34,945 nt of DNA. Origin: Desulfuromonadales bacterium (GTDB lineage Bacteria > Desulfobacterota > Desulfuromonadia > Geobacterales > DSM-12255). Shown here in pieces: positions 18,498-27,921 of the stretch. The stretch covers positions 1 to 34,945 of the forward strand of contig WQYY01000003.1 of the NCBI GenBank assembly GCA_009780995.1, in the 5' to 3' direction. Under the pieces are notes generated by a model that saw only the letters and a list, made by a program, of their open reading frames with translations, ran no database searches and had not been told where the DNA came from. The position numbers and the translations under genes are program-made. How positions within the stretch are numbered: position 1 is the stretch's first letter; each line of letters begins with the position of its first letter.

Positions 18498-18564
18498 CGG
18501 CATCGACGACTTTAATACGCAGGCGACACCTCATATGACCAAAAGCCGAAGTCATATAAAATCT

Positions 18565-20472
18565 CTACTCCTCTAGATACGTATACCCAAGCAGCGTCTT
18601 ATCCAACAACTCAATAAAATGACTACTCTCTTCTATTGAAACTTTCTTTTTAGCAACACCCTTTTCAAGGTGCTCCCTTACGCGCTTAAGTATTTCAGGC
18701 CCTTTATACTGTACATATTTGAGAGTTTCCCAGCAGGCGTCACCCTTTATTACCGTATCTATCATATATCCTGTCTTTTTGTTAAAGGTTATATGCACAG
18801 CGTTTGTGTCTCCGAAAAGGTTATGCAAGTCTCCCAGAATCTCCTGGTACGCACCGATAAGGAAGAAACCAATATAGTAATCCTCACCTTTTTTCAGCTT
18901 GTGCAGAGGGAGGAATTTGGCTCTTCCGTTTTCTCCCACAAAGCTTGTTATTTCTCCGTCTGAGTCGCAGGTTATATCAGCCACTGACGCTATTACATCA
19001 GGCTTTTGGTTAAGCCTCTGAATCGGCATTATCGGAAAAAGCTGGTCAATAGCCCATGAGTCGGGAATAGACTGAAACAGGGAGAAATTCGCGAAATATG
19101 TCTGTCTAAGGGCCAGCTGAAAGTTTTGAAGCTCCTCAGGTATAGGCTTTATCTTTTCAACTATGCTGTTTATCTTTTGTATTATCTTGCCATAAAGCCA
19201 TTCCGCCATTGCCCGGTCTCTTAAATTAAGATACCCGAGGTTAAACAGGCTCACAGCTTCCTGAATAAGCTGCATGGTATCATGATAATCTTCCCTTAAA
19301 CTGTACCTGTCTATGCTTTTATGTATATCCACCAGTTTTTTTACTGTCGGAGCCAGATTTTCAGAGGCTTCAATATCCTCTTCAAAGTCCGGAGCAAGGC
19401 GCTGAGTCTTGGTGTCAAGTATATTGGTTACTAAAACAGAGTAGTGGGCAACTGTTGCCCGTCCTGATTCTGAAATTATATTGGGGCACTCTACTCCGGC
19501 ATTATCGCATATATTTTTAATCTGATAGATTACGTCATTGGCATACTCTTCTATCGAGTAGTTAACACTGGAAAAATAGCTGGATTTTGAACCGTCATAA
19601 TCAACGCCAAGTCCACCGCCTATATCAACATTTTCTATATTTACCCCTGTTTTTCTGAGCTCTGCGTATATACGTGCCCCTTCAATAAGAGCGGTTTTAA
19701 TCTTATCTATCTTGGTAATCTGGCTCCCTATATGAAAATGCAGTAGCTTAACCTGATCAAGTAGTTCATTCTCCTCCAAGAGGTCTATGGCTGTTATGAT
19801 TTCAGCCATCTTTAAACCGAATTTTGCGTCCTCACCGCCGGATGTTGCCCATTTCCCTGTACCTTTTGATGATAGCCTTACCCTTATCCCCAATTTGGGA
19901 CGTATGCCTGTCTTTTTTACAAGCTCTATTATCTTCTCCAGCTCAAAGAGCTTCTCTACCACAATTGTTATGTCATAGCCGATTTTCGTGGCATAGAGAA
20001 CTGTCTCAATATACTGGGTGTCTTTGTAACCATTGCAGATAATAGGAAGGTTATTCCCGCTGGATATACCTATTCCCGCCACAAGCTCAGGCTTTGAACC
20101 GACCTCAAGACCAAGGTTGTAACGCTTACCGTATGTGGCAATAGCCTCAACCACCTGCCTTTGCTGGTTTACTTTTATAGGGAAAAAAGTCTGATATGTG
20201 GCGGGGTAGTCATTCTCTGTTATAGCGCCTTTAAATGCTCTATTAATGCTGGCAATACGGCCCTGTAACACGTCCATGAATCTTAGAAGTATTGGCGGTT
20301 TTATCTTCCTTTTGATAAGGTCATCTATTAGCACCCGTAAATCTATAGAGCTCTTAGAGGTCGCGGACGGGTGTACACATGCATTACCCTTCTTATTTAT
20401 CGTAAAGAGGTCAGCACCCCAGTTATCTATGTTGTATATTCTCGCAGAGTCAGCAATGTTCCATCTTTCCAT
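18565..20472 (-). CDS. speA: Biosynthetic arginine decarboxylase
   Basis: 635 aa; FPIKVNQQRQVVEAIATYGKRYNLGLEVGSKPEL PLP motif, HFHIGSQ, GGGLGVDYDGS, ESGRATVAHYSVLVTN. Confidence 0.95.
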   Translation of the reverse strand: MERWNIADSARIYNIDNWGADLFTINKKGNACVHPSATSKSSIDLRVLIDDLIKRKIKPPILLRFMDVLQGRIASINRAFKGAITENDYPATYQTFFPIKVNQQRQVVEAIATYGKRYNLGLEVGSKPELVAGIGISSGNNLPIICNGYKDTQYIETVLYATKIGYDITIVVEKLFELEKIIELVKKTGIRPKLGIRVRLSSKGTGKWATSGGEDAKFGLKMAEIITAIDLLEENELLDQVKLLHFHIGSQITKIDKIKTALIEGARIYAELRKTGVNIENVDIGGGLGVDYDGSKSSYFSSVNYSIEEYANDVIYQIKNICDNAGVECPNIISESGRATVAHYSVLVTNILDTKTQRLAPDFEEDIEASENLAPTVKKLVDIHKSIDRYSLREDYHDTMQLIQEAVSLFNLGYLNLRDRAMAEWLYGKIIQKINSIVEKIKPIPEELQNFQLALRQTYFANFSLFQSIPDSWAIDQLFPIMPIQRLNQKPDVIASVADITCDSDGEITSFVGENGRAKFLPLHKLKKGEDYYIGFFLIGAYQEILGDLHNLFGDTNAVHITFNKKTGYMIDTVIKGDACWETLKYVQYKGPEILKRVREHLEKGVAKKKVSIEESSHFIELLDKTLLGYTYLEE

Positions 20473-20567
20473 AAGTAGTTAACCTTTCATAATATTATGT
20501 GGCACAGGCTTTTGGCCATATACAGCAACTGTATGGGCGCACAGTGAGCGCCCGTGTGTTGGTCTTT

Positions 20568-20610
20568 AACCACCCTGCCCTACGGGCACCCCTCGCAAGT
20601 CGGGGAATTT
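20568..20610 (-). repeat. Solo relative of the DUF559-element 43-bp terminal repeat
   Basis: aaccaccctgccctacgggcacccctcgcaagtcggggaattt versus aaccaccccgcccttcgggcacccctccacaggaggggaattt at 14232-14274; same length. Confidence 0.75.
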
Positions 20611-20638
20611 ACCCTTGCCTTTGCTGTGTCATGTTTGC

Positions 20639-20696
20639 GTAGGGGCGGCAACCTGCCGCCCGTGTTGTTTATCGGGCGCACACTGTGCGCCCCTAC
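20639..20696. repeat. GTAGGGGCG family multi-hairpin (copy H)
   Basis: gtaggggcggcaacctgccgcccgtgttgtttatcgggcgcacactgtgcgcccctac; followed by ttttcgcgcttttcgcgtgtttcgcggtt. Confidence 0.85.
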
Positions 20697-20745
20697 ATGT
20701 TTTGTTTTTCATTTTCGCGCTTTTCGCGTGTTTCGCGGTTAAATA

Positions 20746-21894
20746 TCAAGAAAGTTTGTTCCGAAAATCCATATAATTAAACTTTTTAACCACTTTAAGT
20801 TCTCCGCTCTCAGGTTCAAAAGTGCAAATTGCCGGATGCTCTATACCATTAAAAGTAGTTGTTTTTACCATGGTATAATGGGACATGTCCAGAAAAGCGA
20901 GACGCTTCCCGGGATAAAGAGGCGTTTCAAAAGACCAGTCCCCTATTATATCTCCCGCAAGACAAGAAGGGCCTCCAAGGCGATAGGTGTAAGGTTTCTT
21001 TCCAGGATCATACCCGTCCTTAATCCCCGGTCTGTAAGGCATCTCCAGAATATCCGGCATATGGCACGTTGCTGAAACGTCCAAAATAGCAATATCCATC
21101 TGGTTATGGACTATATCCAAAACTTCGCCCACTAAAATACCTGTATTGATCACAAAGGCTTCTCCCGGCTCCAGATAGAGTTGAACATTATATTTTCCCT
21201 GAAAATATTTTATCAACTCCACCAAACCGTCAATATCATAACCATCTCTGGTAATATGATGCCCACCCCCGAAGTTAAGCCACTTCATCTGGTGCAAATA
21301 TTTGCCAAACTTCTCTTCAAATACTTTTGCCGTTCTTTCCAAAGGCTCAAACAGTTGTTCGCACAGAGTATGAAAATGAAGCCCTTCAACACCATCAAGA
21401 GAGTGCCCTTCAAATTCCGACAGAGTGATACCTAATCTCGATTTAGGAGCAGAAGGGTCATACATAGGGGTATCCCCTTCTGAATGCTCAGGATTCACCC
21501 TCAACCCTATGGATACTTTTTCTTTTTCCCAAAGATGCCTGAACCTCTCTAATTGGTTAAATGAATTAAAAACAAGATGATCGGAAATTTTAAGAAGCTC
21601 TCTAACATCGCTCTCTTTAAAGGCCGCGGCAAATGAATGTACTTCTTTTCCAAACTCTTCTCTCCCAAGCCTGGCTTCCCACGGAGATGAAGCGCATACG
21701 CCATAAAACCTTTCACTTATTAACGGGAAAACGCTCCACATGGAAAAAGCTTTAAGAGCCATGAGGATTTTTGCCCCGCTCCGCTTCTGCACCTGATCCA
21801 GAATAGCCAGGTTGTGCCTGATTCTTCCAAGATCCACAACATAGGCGGGAGATGGCGCAAGCTCAAGAATCTTGTCTATATCAATACCTGTCAA
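20746..21894 (-). CDS. nspC: Carboxynorspermidine decarboxylase
   Basis: 382 aa; SPAYVVDLGRIRHNLAIL, ALKAFSMW PLP lysine region, CASSPWEARLG, NPEHSEGDTPMYDPSAPKSRLG, LEPGEAF. Confidence 0.93.
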   Translation of the reverse strand: MTGIDIDKILELAPSPAYVVDLGRIRHNLAILDQVQKRSGAKILMALKAFSMWSVFPLISERFYGVCASSPWEARLGREEFGKEVHSFAAAFKESDVRELLKISDHLVFNSFNQLERFRHLWEKEKVSIGLRVNPEHSEGDTPMYDPSAPKSRLGITLSEFEGHSLDGVEGLHFHTLCEQLFEPLERTAKVFEEKFGKYLHQMKWLNFGGGHHITRDGYDIDGLVELIKYFQGKYNVQLYLEPGEAFVINTGILVGEVLDIVHNQMDIAILDVSATCHMPDILEMPYRPGIKDGYDPGKKPYTYRLGGPSCLAGDIIGDWSFETPLYPGKRLAFLDMSHYTMVKTTTFNGIEHPAICTFEPESGELKVVKKFNYMDFRNKLS

Positions 21895-22064
21895 ACCAGA
21901 GCACCTCGTAAAAAGCTTTAATTTTATCTTTTCAGAGTTTGTAACAATCTCATGTATCTATATAAAATTTCAAGCATTTAAATAAAAAATTTATTTAGCA
22001 GGTTTTCTGTCTTATAATAAATAAAAAAATCGCCAGAAATTCCCCTTATTTTAAAAGGTAAAAA

Positions 22065-22742
22065 ATGAATAAAAAAGCTGTAATCCTGTATAGCAGCGGC
22101 CTTGATTCCACAACATGCCTGGCAATCGCCAAATCAGAGGGATTCGATCCATACGCGATAAGCTTCTCCTACGGCCAACGGCACTCTGTTGAACTGGAGC
22201 TTGCAAAAAAACAGGCGCCAATTATAGGGGCAATAGATCACCTTATAGTAGACTTTGACTATAGCAAAGTCGGCGGAAGCGCCCTTACAACAGACGCGCC
22301 TGTTCCAAAAGATGGAGTTAAAGATGAAATACCAGTAACCTATGTACCTGCAAGAAACACAATATTCCTCTCTTTCGCCCTGGGCTGGGCGGAGGTTCTT
22401 GGGGCTTTTGACATATTTATAGGGGTAAACGCACTGGATTATTCAGGCTATCCTGACTGCCGCCCTGAATATATAGCTGCTTTTGAGACCCTGGCAAACC
22501 TTGCTACAAAAGCAGGAGTAGAAAAAACCGGAAAATTCAACATACGCGCACCTCTCTTGAATATGACAAAAGCGGAAATCATAAAAAAAGGGCTCTCTCT
22601 CGGAGTGGACTATAGCCTGACCCACTCCTGTTATGACCCTACGCCTGAAGGAATAGCCTGTGGAAAGTGCGATTCATGCAGGTTAAGGCTTAAAGGATTT
22701 GCAGAAGCTGGGCTTAAAGACCCTTTGCAGTATATGGAGTGA
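22065..22742 (+). CDS. queC: 7-cyano-7-deazaguanine synthase
   Basis: [23 protein letters not shown]-loop; [40 protein letters not shown] zinc site. Confidence 0.95.
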   Translation: MNKKAVILYSSGLDSTTCLAIAKSEGFDPYAISFSYGQRHSVELELAKKQAPIIGAIDHLIVDFDYSKVGGSALTTDAPVPKDGVKDEIPVTYVPARNTIFLSFALGWAEVLGAFDIFIGVNALDYSGYPDCRPEYIAAFETLANLATKAGVEKTGKFNIRAPLLNMTKAEIIKKGLSLGVDYSLTHSCYDPTPEGIACGKCDSCRLRLKGFAEAGLKDPLQYME

Positions 22743-22749
22743 AATAATA

Positions 22750-23517
22750 ATGATTGATGTTCAAAAAACCCATGACCCACGGAATATCCCCATAAACAAA
22801 GTAGGTGTAAAGGATATATCGTATCCTATAGTAGTAATGGACAGGAAAAACAAGTTCCAGCACACCGTAGCCAGGATCAATATGTATGTTGACCTGCCTC
22901 ACCACTTTAAAGGGACACATATGAGCCGCTTTGTGGAGATTCTCCATAAATACAGAGATGAAATAGCTCTTGATAAACTTGAGATAATCCTGCAGGAGAT
23001 GAAAGAACGTTTAGGAGCTTCAACAGCCCATCTGGAGATTGAATTCCCATACTTTATAGAAAAAAAAGCTCCCGTCTCGGGGGCAGACAGCCTTATGGAG
23101 TATACCTGCGCATTTAACGCAAGCCTTGGGGAAAAACTGGACTTCGTACTGGGGATAAAAATTCCTGTAACATCTCTATGCCCATGCAGCAAGGAGCTTT
23201 CTCAATACGGCGCTCATAACCAGCGGTCAATAATCTCAGTCCATGTGAGGTACAGCGATTTTATATGGATTGAAGATCTTGTGCAGCTTGTGGAAGAGTG
23301 TGGCTCAAGCCCTCTTTACTCAGTTCTTAAACGGGTTGATGAAAAGTATGTTACGGAAAAAGCCTATGAAAATCCGAAATTTGTGGAAGATATAGTAAGG
23401 GAAGTAACGCTGAAGCTTACTGATTTGAAGAATGTAGAGTGGTTCAGCGTAGAGGCGGAGAATTTTGAATCAATACATAAGCATTCGGCATATGCTTGTA
23501 TAGAGAAGAGTCTGTAG
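22750..23517 (+). CDS. folE2: GTP cyclohydrolase I, FolE2 type
   Basis: DVQKTHDPRNIPINKVGVKDISYPIVV, TSLCPCSKELSQYGAHNQRS; start reassigned from 22699 to the ATG at 22750. Confidence 0.92.
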   Translation: MIDVQKTHDPRNIPINKVGVKDISYPIVVMDRKNKFQHTVARINMYVDLPHHFKGTHMSRFVEILHKYRDEIALDKLEIILQEMKERLGASTAHLEIEFPYFIEKKAPVSGADSLMEYTCAFNASLGEKLDFVLGIKIPVTSLCPCSKELSQYGAHNQRSIISVHVRYSDFIWIEDLVQLVEECGSSPLYSVLKRVDEKYVTEKAYENPKFVEDIVREVTLKLTDLKNVEWFSVEAENFESIHKHSAYACIEKSL

Positions 23518-23542
23518 GGAGAGGTTTGAAACCCGCTCCTAC
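23514..23542. repeat. GTAGGAGCGGGTTT-type palindrome overlapping the folE2 stop codon
   Basis: gtagggagaggtttgaaacccgctcctac; the stop TAG (23515-23517) lies inside the repeat. Confidence 0.65.
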
Positions 23543-23571
23543 AACAGTACGCCAGGTATGCGCCATTAACA

Positions 23572-23710
23572 TTGCCCTTAGGGCATTCATATCAATAGAA
23601 AAACCGTACATAACAAACAGATAGCCCATAGGGCTTTAACGGTTAATGTCCTACGGACAAAAAACCAATATTTTTCTTATTCTATTGATATATAACGCCT
23701 ATGGCGTATA
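23572..23710. repeat. Second, diverged CATATCAATAG nested palindrome
   Basis: gcccttagggcattcatatcaatagaaa ... agcccatagggctttaac ... tgtcctacggac ... ttctattgatatataacgcctatggcg. Confidence 0.7.
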
Positions 23711-23725
23711 TCACCTAAAACTCTG

Positions 23726-23750
23726 TGAGCTCAGACTATACCTGAGCTCA
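23726..23750. repeat. TGAGCTCAG-N-CTGAGCTCA palindrome
   Basis: tgagctcagactatacctgagctca. Confidence 0.7.
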
Positions 23751-23774
23751 TAGGGTTTTACCCTTCTGTTTTCT

Positions 23775-25148
23775 CTACTCCGCTGTTATTTTGCGGATAC
23801 GGTTGTTACCTTTGTCTGCCACATATACGTTACCCGCAGCGTCAACTGCTACACCAAAGGGGTTGTTGAACTGTGCCGTCAAGGGTGTGCCGTCGGCAAA
23901 GCCTGCCGAACCGCTTCCAGCAAGGGTACTCACCACGCCTTTTGGGGTGATTTTGCGGATACAGTTGTTAAACTCGTCTGCCACATATACGTTGCCAGCA
24001 GCATCAACTGCCACGCCTGAGGGAAGGTTGAACTGCGCTGTCGCGTCCGCGCCGTCGGCAAAACCTGTCAAACCGCTGCCTGCAAGGGTACTCACCACAC
24101 CTGTGGAGGTGATTTTGCGGATACGATTGTTATATAAATCAGCCACATATACGTTGCCAGCAGCGTCAACTGCTACGCCCGTGGGGACATTGAACTGCGC
24201 CGTTGCTTCCGCGCCATCGGCAAAACCTTCCGTGCCACTGCCTGCAAAAGTACTTACCACGCCTGCAGGTGTAATCTTGCGTATACGATGGTTAAGCGCG
24301 TCTGCCACATATACGTTGCCAGCAGCATCAACTGCTACACCGTAGGGATTGTCGAACTGTGCTGCTGCACCTATACCGTCGGCAAAGCCTCCCACCATAC
24401 CGCCTCCTGCAAGGGTACTCACCACCCCTGAAGGAGTGATTTTGAGGATACGATTGTTATCTTGGTCTGTCGCATATACGTTGCCCGCAGCGTCAACTGC
24501 TACACCAAAGGCCTCATCGAATTGCTCCGCTACGTCAGTTCCGTCGGCAATAGGTGCCGTATAGCTTTCTGCAAAGGTACTCACCACACCTGTGGGAGTG
24601 ATTTTACGGATAACATTGTTACCGTAGATCATACCGCCAAAGGCGTTAACCCCTATTAAGTAATCCGTCACATATACGTTGCCCGCAGCATCAACTGCTA
24701 CGCTTATAGGAGCATCGAACTGCGCCGTCGTGCCTATACCGTCGGCAAAACCTACCATACCACTTCCTGCAAGAGTAGTTACACTGTAAGTAAGCAGATA
24801 GGTAAAGTCGACAGCAGAAGTTACCGTTTTCCCTGCCACGGTTACATTCAGCTTCCCGCTGCAAAGCGTGTTTTTAGGGACGGTTACCTTAAGCTCTGTA
24901 GGCGTAGCCGAAGTAACTACGGCGGCCACGCCATTGAAGGTAACGCTGTTTTCGGCAGAAACGCTGCTGAAGTTTTGACCTGTAATGATAATCGTTTCGC
25001 CATAGGCAGCCGAAGTGGGAGCGAAAGAAGTGATCTCTACCTGTTGTGCTATCGGTTTGCTGTTTTTTTCTGATGTCCCACCCCCACCGCCACAACTGAA
25101 CAGAAACGCTGTCATACACGCAACTGCCGATAGTTTCCAAATTTTCAT
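23775..25148 (-). CDS. IPT/TIG + NHL-repeat secreted lipoprotein
   Basis: Lipobox LFSCGGGGG; IPT-like ITSFAPTSAAYGETIIITGQNFS; repeated GVAVDAAGNVYVADxxNNRIRKITxxGVVSTLAGSG; start reassigned to 25148 after the AGGAGG-like RBS. Confidence 0.85.
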   Translation of the reverse strand: MKIWKLSAVACMTAFLFSCGGGGGTSEKNSKPIAQQVEITSFAPTSAAYGETIIITGQNFSSVSAENSVTFNGVAAVVTSATPTELKVTVPKNTLCSGKLNVTVAGKTVTSAVDFTYLLTYSVTTLAGSGMVGFADGIGTTAQFDAPISVAVDAAGNVYVTDYLIGVNAFGGMIYGNNVIRKITPTGVVSTFAESYTAPIADGTDVAEQFDEAFGVAVDAAGNVYATDQDNNRILKITPSGVVSTLAGGGMVGGFADGIGAAAQFDNPYGVAVDAAGNVYVADALNHRIRKITPAGVVSTFAGSGTEGFADGAEATAQFNVPTGVAVDAAGNVYVADLYNNRIRKITSTGVVSTLAGSGLTGFADGADATAQFNLPSGVAVDAAGNVYVADEFNNCIRKITPKGVVSTLAGSGSAGFADGTPLTAQFNNPFGVAVDAAGNVYVADKGNNRIRKITAE

Positions 25149-25403
25149 TCTTCCTCCCTTTTCTGAATTGACCCATTCCAAATTGTTTTGAATATTCGTT
25201 AAGCATCTTTACCACAAAGTTCACAAAGTATTTTCACAAAGGACACTATTCTTGGTTTCTCACAGAGACACAGAGTTCACAGAGAAAACCTTTTTATTTT
25301 TTTGTGTTCTTTGCGAATCCTTTGTGTTCATTGTGGTTTATGCTTTTTTCGCACCTTTCGCGTGTTTCGCGGTTCAAATAAAAAAAGCCGAAGTCATATA
25401 AAA

Positions 25404-26615
25404 CTAACTCATGGCTTCTACTTTATACCCCGCAACTTCTCTCAGATGCTCTATTATCTCTTTTATATGCTCATACCCTCTTGTCTCAAGCTCAATATTC
25501 ACCTCTGTTTTCCCTATAGGAAGGGATTTAGCTCTTCTATCGTGGGTGATTATTGAAATATTCGCCTTTACGGTAGCAATCTCAGCAGAGAGCCGTGCAA
25601 GAGCGCCCGGTACATCGTCCAGCTCTATTCTCAATTTAAGATAACGGCCTGCAGCAAGAAGTCCCCGCTCTACCACAACAGAGATAGTCTTAACATCTAT
25701 GTTCCCGCCGGAAAGGAGACAAACCGTTTTCCCTGAAAGCCCTTCGATACTCCCTGAAAGCAGCGCCGCCAACGGAACCGCCCCTGCCCCCTCTACAAGA
25801 AGTTTGTTCCGCTCCAGAAGCGCGACAATGGCAAGGGCAATATCCTCTTCCTGTACAAGGACTATATCGTCCACAAGTTCTTTTACTATCGGGAATGTAT
25901 TCTCCCCAACTTTTTTCACTGCTATGCCATCTGCCAATGTCACAGATATGGGCACTTCGGTAACACTGCCGGATTCTACCGCATGATACATGGAAGGGGC
26001 AACGGCAGTCTCTACCCCAATAACACGGACGTTGGGGTTTATCCCTTTCACAGCAGCGGCAATGCCCGCAATAAGGCCGCCGCCGCCCACAGGGACAAGA
26101 ATGTTTGAAACATCAGGCATATCTTCCAGGATCTCAAGCCCTATAGTCCCTTGCCCGGCCATTACAAGAGGATCATCAAAAGGGTGGACATAAAGAGCTC
26201 CGCTCTTTTCCGATGCCATAATAGAGGCTGTATAGGCTTCGTCAAAGTTCTTGCCTTCTAGAACGACCTCTGCGCCGTAATCTTTCGTAGAGAATACTTT
26301 TTGCGGCGGCGTAGTTTCAGGCATATAAACAGTAGATTTTACTCCTAGAAGATCGGCAGAAAAAGCCACACCCTGAGCATGATTACCTGCAGAAGCAGTA
26401 ATAACGCCATTTTTTAGAAGCTCCTTTGGCTGACAAGTCATAAAATTCATTGCACCACGAATTTTAAACGCACCTGTACGCTGAAGATTCTCGCATTTAA
26501 AGTAAATCGGAAGCCCAAGCTGTTCGCTAAAACGTTGGGCTTTTATTATCTCTGTCCGTCTTACCCGTTTTTCAAGGCGGTCTTTAGCTTCTGTTATAAG
26601 GTTAAAATCAAGCAC
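25404..26615 (-). CDS. ilvA: Threonine ammonia-lyase (TdcB/IlvA type, C-terminal ACT domain)
   Basis: KCENLQRTGAFKIRGA PLP lysine motif, SAGNHAQGVA, GGGGLIAG; C-terminal ACT-like domain. Confidence 0.9.
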   Translation of the reverse strand: MLDFNLITEAKDRLEKRVRRTEIIKAQRFSEQLGLPIYFKCENLQRTGAFKIRGAMNFMTCQPKELLKNGVITASAGNHAQGVAFSADLLGVKSTVYMPETTPPQKVFSTKDYGAEVVLEGKNFDEAYTASIMASEKSGALYVHPFDDPLVMAGQGTIGLEILEDMPDVSNILVPVGGGGLIAGIAAAVKGINPNVRVIGVETAVAPSMYHAVESGSVTEVPISVTLADGIAVKKVGENTFPIVKELVDDIVLVQEEDIALAIVALLERNKLLVEGAGAVPLAALLSGSIEGLSGKTVCLLSGGNIDVKTISVVVERGLLAAGRYLKLRIELDDVPGALARLSAEIATVKANISIITHDRRAKSLPIGKTEVNIELETRGYEHIKEIIEHLREVAGYKVEAMS

Positions 26616-26761
26616 AATAAGTCCCGTTCTCCTTTAGTTTAGGCAGATAAGAGTATAAACTGCACAGGCAATTCAAAACAAGTACAAAATAGTGTGAAGG
26701 GTGAAGATGTAGAGGAGGCACACCGGGCATCTCGTTACAGTGATTCAAAATACGGGGTTGC

Positions 26762-26819
26762 GTAGGGGCAGCATCTTGCCGCCCGTATTGTCTGGCGGGC
26801 GACTACAAGTCGCCCCTAC
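26762..26819. repeat. GTAGGGGCG family multi-hairpin (copy I)
   Basis: gtaggggcagcatcttgccgcccgtattgtctggcgggcgactacaagtcgcccctac; followed by tttttcgtgcttttcatgtttttcgcggttgaag. Confidence 0.85.
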
Positions 26820-26934
26820 ACGTTCTACGTTTATTTTTCGTGCTTTTCATGTTTTTCGCGGTTGAAGAATTTCCTCAAAAGCAGAAGCCGTGTATAATCT
26901 TGCTTTTTTTAAGGCAGATTGCTATTCTTCATAA

Positions 26935-27906
<972 letters not shown>

Positions 27907-27921
27907 TTTCCTGAGGTTTCT

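Noticed and set aside
20554-20742. 62-aa ORF ending FHFRAFRVFRG
   Set aside because: Translation of intergenic repeat families.
23791-24564. Long plus-strand ORFs (184 and 71 aa) with repetitive sequence
   Set aside because: Antisense shadows of the NHL-repeat lipoprotein on the minus strand.
23783-24750. Regular ~165-bp DNA periodicity, possible array
   Set aside because: Explained by in-frame NHL protein repeats; no CRISPR-like spacer/repeat structure.
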